Assembly: GCA_027488865.1 (NCBI GenBank) | Contig: JAIYAU010000036.1 | Coordinates: 1-64,000 of the forward strand | Direction of reading: 5' to 3' | From: Cytophagaceae bacterium | GTDB taxonomy: Bacteria; Bacteroidota; Bacteroidia; Cytophagales; UBA9547 | Length of the DNA: 64,000 nt | In this document: positions 60,347 to 64,000 of the stretch, piece by piece | How the letters are laid out: every line of letters starts with the position of its first letter | How positions within the stretch are numbered: the stretch's first letter is position 1 | Made by a program: the position numbers and the translations under genes | The notes under the pieces: generated by a model | What the model was told of the DNA's origin: nothing | Databases searched by the model: none | Seen by the model: only the letters and a program-made list of their open reading frames with translations

Positions 60347-62551
60347 ATGAAATCAATAGGCCTAATAATATTCACGTTATTTGTTAACTTACTTTTTGCT
60401 CAGGTACCAAAAACAATTAGTTATCAAGGACTTGCGAGGGATTCTTCCGGAAATGCTCTGGCAAACAAAACCATTGGAATAAAAATATCAATTTTAGAAA
60501 ATGCCTCAAACCAAGTTGTTTATTCGGAACTACAAACGCCTTCTACCAATAAATTTGGGAACTTCTCTTTACAAATTGGAAATGGCACTTCTAAAACAGG
60601 CATTTTTGGAGAGGTGAATTGGGCAAATGCAAAAAATGTTAAGTTAGAAATAGATCCTAATGGAGGCAGTAATTATGAATTGAATGGAATAAGCCCCTTG
60701 AATAGTGTTCCTTTTGCCCTTTATGCTGAAAAAGTAAATTTAAAACTTGGTAAGGGTTTAGTTTTTAAAGGAGATTCTCTTTTGCTTACAGTTTCCAGTT
60801 CTATCAATCAGTTGTGGGGTGAGAATGTGAATGACAAAAGTATTTATTACAATGATGGGGTAATAATCGGTTCAAATAAGGCATCTAATTCCAATTCTTT
60901 ATTATCCGTGGCAGGAAATAAACCTTATGGAATATTTCCAGATGATCCTAGAGAAATGGTTGTTATCCACAATACTTCAACTGATAATTCGTCACTAAGT
61001 ATGTTAAATTTATATTCAGGAAGTAGTAAAACAAGTGGCAAGCTAACCTTATTACATGCGGGTCCAGAATACACCCTTTCAGGATCTGAGGGATCTAATC
61101 AAAGTATAATTGCTGGATCAGGAACCAACGGATTGGTAATTGCTGCTGATAATACGCCAGGTAAAATTGTTTTTAAAACGGGAGGCCAATTATCATCTAA
61201 TAATAGAGGAGTTATTACAAATACAGGCAATTGGGGGATTGGAACACAAACTCCAACAGCCAAGCTACACACGTTAGGTACAGTTAGGTTTGAATCCTTG
61301 AATAATATTGATACTTTATCTAGAATTCTAGTGTCTGATATTAATGGAAATATTAGTTACAGAAATGCTTTAACCTTAACCTCCTCTAACAATACTTGGA
61401 ACAATAGCGATAATTTGGTTTATTTAAATAGCTCTAAGAATGTTGCTATAGGTACCAGTTCTCCAAATAATAGCAATGCAGTATTGTCTGTTGAAAGCAG
61501 TAGAGCCTATGGCATATTCCCTAATGATCCAAGAGAAATGGTAAGAATTCATAATACCTCTACAGATAATGCCTCCTTAGCTGGTTTGTCTTTATTTGCA
61601 GGGAATATTCAAAATGGTGGAATCGCAATCGTACATCATGGATCAACCTATGCCTTAAGTGGAGCCGCTTATCAAAATTTAAGTGCAATTGGTGCTAGTG
61701 GATCAAATGGTTTGTTGTTGCACGCAACTAATACAACTGGTAAAATTGAATTAATGACCGCTGGTCAATCTAGAGGAGTTATTACAAATACAGGCAATTG
61801 GGGGATTGGAACTCAATCTCCAACGGCTAAACTACACACCTTAGGCTCCATTAGGTTTGAATCCTTAAATAACATGGATACTTTATCAAGAGTTCTTGTG
61901 TCTGATATAAATGGAAATATTAGCTATAGAAAGGCTTCAACCTTAACCGCCTCTAACAATACTTGGAACAATATTGGTAATTTGGTTTATTTAAATAGCT
62001 CTAAAAATGTGGCTATTGGTACCAGTTCTCCCAACAATAGCAATGCAGTATTGTCTGTTGAAAGCAGTAGAGCCTATGGAATATTCCCAAATGATCCTAG
62101 AGAAATGGTTGTTATCCACAATACTTCAACTGATAATTCATCATTAAGTATGTTAAATTTATACTCAGGAAGTAGTAAGACAAGTGGCAAGCTAACTTTA
62201 TTACATGCGGGTCCAGAATACACCCTTTCAGGATCTGAGGGATCTAATCAAAGTATAATTGCTGGATCAGGAACCAACGGATTGGTAATTGCTGCTGATA
62301 ACACGCCAGGTAAAATCGTTTTTAAAACTGGAGGCCAACTATTATCAAATAACAGAGGAGTTATTACAAGTACGGGCAATTGGGGGATTGGAACTCAATC
62401 TCCAACGGCTAAACTACATGTAAGTACGGGTGACGTTTATATCGATGATCCTACCAAAGGAATTGTTATGAAAGCATCAAACGATCAATGCTTTAGAATA
62501 AAAGTGGCGAATGACGGAACCTTAAACTCAACTCTAATCCCTTGTCCATAA
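60347..62551 (+). CDS. Repeat-rich secreted adhesin/tail-fibre-like protein
   Basis: The product is 734 aa. Signal peptide about 1-19 (FAQV). The N-terminal domain (about 20-135, TISYQGLARDSSGNALANKTI...NSVPFALYAEK) is a type seen at the start of many large secreted Bacteroidota proteins. Residues about 170-700 are three repeats of about 189 aa with KxYGIFPDDPREMV and GVITNTGNWGIGTQ motifs. The end (GDVYIDDPTKGIVMKAS, CFRIKVANDGTL) resembles tail-fibre-type C-termini. No sorting tail is visible. Probably a surface adhesin or fibre of the adjacent type IX unit. Confidence 0.75.
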   Translation: MKSIGLIIFTLFVNLLFAQVPKTISYQGLARDSSGNALANKTIGIKISILENASNQVVYSELQTPSTNKFGNFSLQIGNGTSKTGIFGEVNWANAKNVKLEIDPNGGSNYELNGISPLNSVPFALYAEKVNLKLGKGLVFKGDSLLLTVSSSINQLWGENVNDKSIYYNDGVIIGSNKASNSNSLLSVAGNKPYGIFPDDPREMVVIHNTSTDNSSLSMLNLYSGSSKTSGKLTLLHAGPEYTLSGSEGSNQSIIAGSGTNGLVIAADNTPGKIVFKTGGQLSSNNRGVITNTGNWGIGTQTPTAKLHTLGTVRFESLNNIDTLSRILVSDINGNISYRNALTLTSSNNTWNNSDNLVYLNSSKNVAIGTSSPNNSNAVLSVESSRAYGIFPNDPREMVRIHNTSTDNASLAGLSLFAGNIQNGGIAIVHHGSTYALSGAAYQNLSAIGASGSNGLLLHATNTTGKIELMTAGQSRGVITNTGNWGIGTQSPTAKLHTLGSIRFESLNNMDTLSRVLVSDINGNISYRKASTLTASNNTWNNIGNLVYLNSSKNVAIGTSSPNNSNAVLSVESSRAYGIFPNDPREMVVIHNTSTDNSSLSMLNLYSGSSKTSGKLTLLHAGPEYTLSGSEGSNQSIIAGSGTNGLVIAADNTPGKIVFKTGGQLLSNNRGVITSTGNWGIGTQSPTAKLHVSTGDVYIDDPTKGIVMKASNDQCFRIKVANDGTLNSTLIPCP
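60858..62430 (+). repeat. Three tandem intragenic repeats of about 570 bp
   Basis: Units begin near 60858, 61441 and 62008. Unit 3 starts like unit 2 (62008 to about 62090) and then matches unit 1 almost base for base (60944-61265 against 62093-62414). Units 1 and 2 differ strongly over the corresponding middle part. The mosaic structure suggests gene conversion or unequal crossing over. Confidence 0.85.
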
Positions 62552-62639
62552 GTAACAAATAAAAATAATTTCAACTTTAATTGGATAGTTCTTTTTACTT
62601 ATTTCATATATTCGTGTTCTGTTTTTCTGGGCACGATAT

Positions 62640-63113
62640 ATGAAACTAGTATTAGGCTTTGTACTAATCCACATAAATATTAGTCTTTTTTCTCAAGTTG
62701 TCACCAACCTAAGTTCTGGTCAGATTTTTAATTCTAAGAATGATCTTTTCATTGAAAATTATATTGGAACATTTGCTATCTCTTATTATAGTAACACTAT
62801 ACACAATCTCCAAGAAGGATTGTTCCATTATCCAGTAAGAAAGCTACCTACACCAACAGAACCTAATAATCAAACCCAACTATTCGAGGTTGTTACTCCA
62901 AACAATGACAATAAAAATGATTTTTTAGTATTTGAAAATCCCAAAAAACTAACGCATAAGCTTGAAATATATAACGCCTTTGGCAACCTTATTTTCACCT
63001 CGGAAGATTATAAAAATAATTGGTGTGGAGAATCAGTAGATGCTGGCCAATATTACTATTTACTTCAATTGCCTGACCAGTCCATTCAAGGAACACTGAT
63101 TTTAGTTAAATGA
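62640..63113 (+). CDS. Short protein with gliding-motility-type (T9SS type B) sorting domain
   Basis: The product is 157 aa. Signal peptide about 1-19 (SLFSQ). After a short linker (about 20-75, with a PTPTEPNNQ stretch) the last 80 residues form a type B sorting domain: VVTPNNDNKNDFLVFENP, KLEIYNAFGNLIFTSEDYKNNW, GQYYYLLQL, QGTLILVK. Type B domains are usually found on very large SprB-like adhesins, so a cargo of this size is unusual. The stop overlaps the start of the PorP/SprF gene by 3 bases, a common cargo-partner pairing. Confidence 0.85.
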   Translation: MKLVLGFVLIHINISLFSQVVTNLSSGQIFNSKNDLFIENYIGTFAISYYSNTIHNLQEGLFHYPVRKLPTPTEPNNQTQLFEVVTPNNDNKNDFLVFENPKKLTHKLEIYNAFGNLIFTSEDYKNNWCGESVDAGQYYYLLQLPDQSIQGTLILVK

Positions 63114-64000
63114 GGCTGTTTTTACTAATCATTGTTGGTTGTTTCGGAACAAATACTTTGAAATCTCAAGACTTGTTTCTAAACAATTTATACCAAGTGA
63201 ATTACCTCCAGTTAAATCCAGCTTACACTGGCAACCAATCATTAATAAGAATTAATTTATTATTGAATAGGCCTATAACCAACCAAAAAAGCCTTTATTC
63301 ACATAATTACGTTTCATTTGATATGCCTATTAATCAAGAAAGGGTGGGTATTGGTGCATATGTTAAACAAGAAAAAATGGCGGGTTATTCTAACATCGAT
63401 GGTTTGGTATCTTATTCGTATAAAATAAAAATAGCAAAAGGACTTTTGGCCTTTGGTTTAAATGCCGGGTTTTCTCAGTTTAAGGTTGACTTCGATATGT
63501 GGAAAAGAAAAGACCAAGACGATGAGCTGTTGAAAGAAAGGCAAATTCAAACAACAAAACCAAATTTTAATTTTGGATTATTATATAATAAAAAGAACTT
63601 GAATATTGGATTAGGCATCAATCACCTTCAAAATAATTACTTGATATCAAATCGAATTTTTAGAATTAAAAGGATATATAATTTTAATCTGGAGTATAAG
63701 AGTTCCATTTCGGCACGGTGGAGCTTCAATCAACTCTATTTAATTCGATCCACTCTTTCAACTACAAACTATTTAGTTCAATACACCTTAAGTTATTCAA
63801 ATGAAATTTGGTTAGGGATAGGATATAGAAATAATGGATTTGTTAATTTTTCATGTGGGTTACAACTAAATAAAATTAACCAAGCCTTAGAAAAGAGTAA
63901 ATTGTTTTATGCCTATGAGACTAGACTAAATAATTCCCTTTTTGGTGTTAATACACATAACATTGGATTAGAATTTCTTTTTGAAAAACCAAAAAATGCC
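63110..64000 (+). CDS. PorP/SprF family type IX secretion outer-membrane protein (partial)
   Basis: The frame starts at ATG 63110 inside the stop of the previous gene and stays open to the window end (297 codons). Signal peptide about 1-20 (LKSQD). LNNLYQVNYLQLNPAYTGN is the PorP/SprF opening, followed by beta-strands (GIGAYVKQEKMAGYSN, GLLAFGLNAGFSQFKVDF). In Flavobacterium SprF is needed for surface display of SprB, encoded next to it; here the type B CTD protein takes the partner position. The C-terminus lies outside the window. Confidence 0.88.
   Translation, partial: MRLFLLIIVGCFGTNTLKSQDLFLNNLYQVNYLQLNPAYTGNQSLIRINLLLNRPITNQKSLYSHNYVSFDMPINQERVGIGAYVKQEKMAGYSNIDGLVSYSYKIKIAKGLLAFGLNAGFSQFKVDFDMWKRKDQDDELLKERQIQTTKPNFNFGLLYNKKNLNIGLGINHLQNNYLISNRIFRIKRIYNFNLEYKSSISARWSFNQLYLIRSTLSTTNYLVQYTLSYSNEIWLGIGYRNNGFVNFSCGLQLNKINQALEKSKLFYAYETRLNNSLFGVNTHNIGLEFLFEKPKNA

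Noticed and set aside
60347..62551. Prophage tail-fibre gene
   Set aside because: It has a Sec signal peptide and sits among type IX secretion genes, with no capsid, portal or terminase genes near; the fibre-like motifs are common in secreted Bacteroidota proteins.

Overview
The window looks like chromosome from a low-G+C member of the Bacteroidota. Evidence seen directly: promoters of the TTTG-N19/21-TAnnTTTG type, AT-rich intergenic DNA with few Shine-Dalgarno sites, and several families largely confined to this phylum (type IX secretion sorting domains, PorP/SprF, the PorG-like/uppS/bamA/OmpH cluster, DUF3857 proteins, FucP-type sugar transporters). I cannot assign a genus. Nothing indicates a prophage, transposon, CRISPR array or rRNA operon.

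Layout. (1) 1-4740 is accessory DNA: a G+C-richer unknown gene, then five short unrelated plus-strand genes (membrane-anchored protein, DinB/YfiT-like protein, lipoprotein, acidic unknown protein, KptA-type RNA 2'-phosphotransferase with an extra C-terminal domain). The gaps hold imperfect palindromes ending in GTTATGT or GTTATGC that resemble integron attC sites, so I read this stretch as a cassette array without a visible integrase. (2) 4859-14550 holds a secreted M1 aminopeptidase and a probable three-gene envelope operon: a TPR/MORN-repeat giant and two DUF3857 transglutaminase-fold proteins, the second lacking the catalytic Cys. (3) 14.7-29.3 kb is housekeeping: tRNA-Ser, small beta-barrel, cold-shock protein, GapN-like dehydrogenase, sodium/solute symporter, ClpS, RecR, PspC, TPR lipoprotein, PdhB, LolA-like protein, VWA (Bat-like) protein, SbcD and a sugar MFS transporter. 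(4) 29.4-39.9 kb runs pdxJ (minus), then yqeY-like, cvpA-like, alpha/beta hydrolase, CBS protein, nadK, two PorG-like proteins, uppS, bamA and two OmpH/Skp chaperones: an envelope-biogenesis block. (5) 40.0-52.3 kb has an NlpC/P60 lipoprotein, 6-phosphofructokinase, DinB-like protein, purU, rlmD, pyrR-pyrB, a DEAD-box helicase, pth, truA, a SerC-like aminotransferase and a MEKHLA protein. (6) 52.4-59.3 kb, all on the minus strand, has a secreted PL14-like protein with a type IX sorting tail, a TPR lipoprotein, two glycosyltransferases and proS. (7) 59.9-64.0 kb is a type IX secretion cargo cluster: a small type A CTD protein, a repeat adhesin, a type B CTD protein and an overlapping PorP/SprF gene cut by the window end.

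Most unusual points: the attC-like cassette array; poly-T tracts of 17-18 nt lying in frame in pyrB and bamA, where they appear to replace conserved residues at unchanged length; the TPR/MORN plus paired DUF3857 operon; and a mosaic internal repeat in the adhesin. Family names come from reading the translations by eye; no database search was run.
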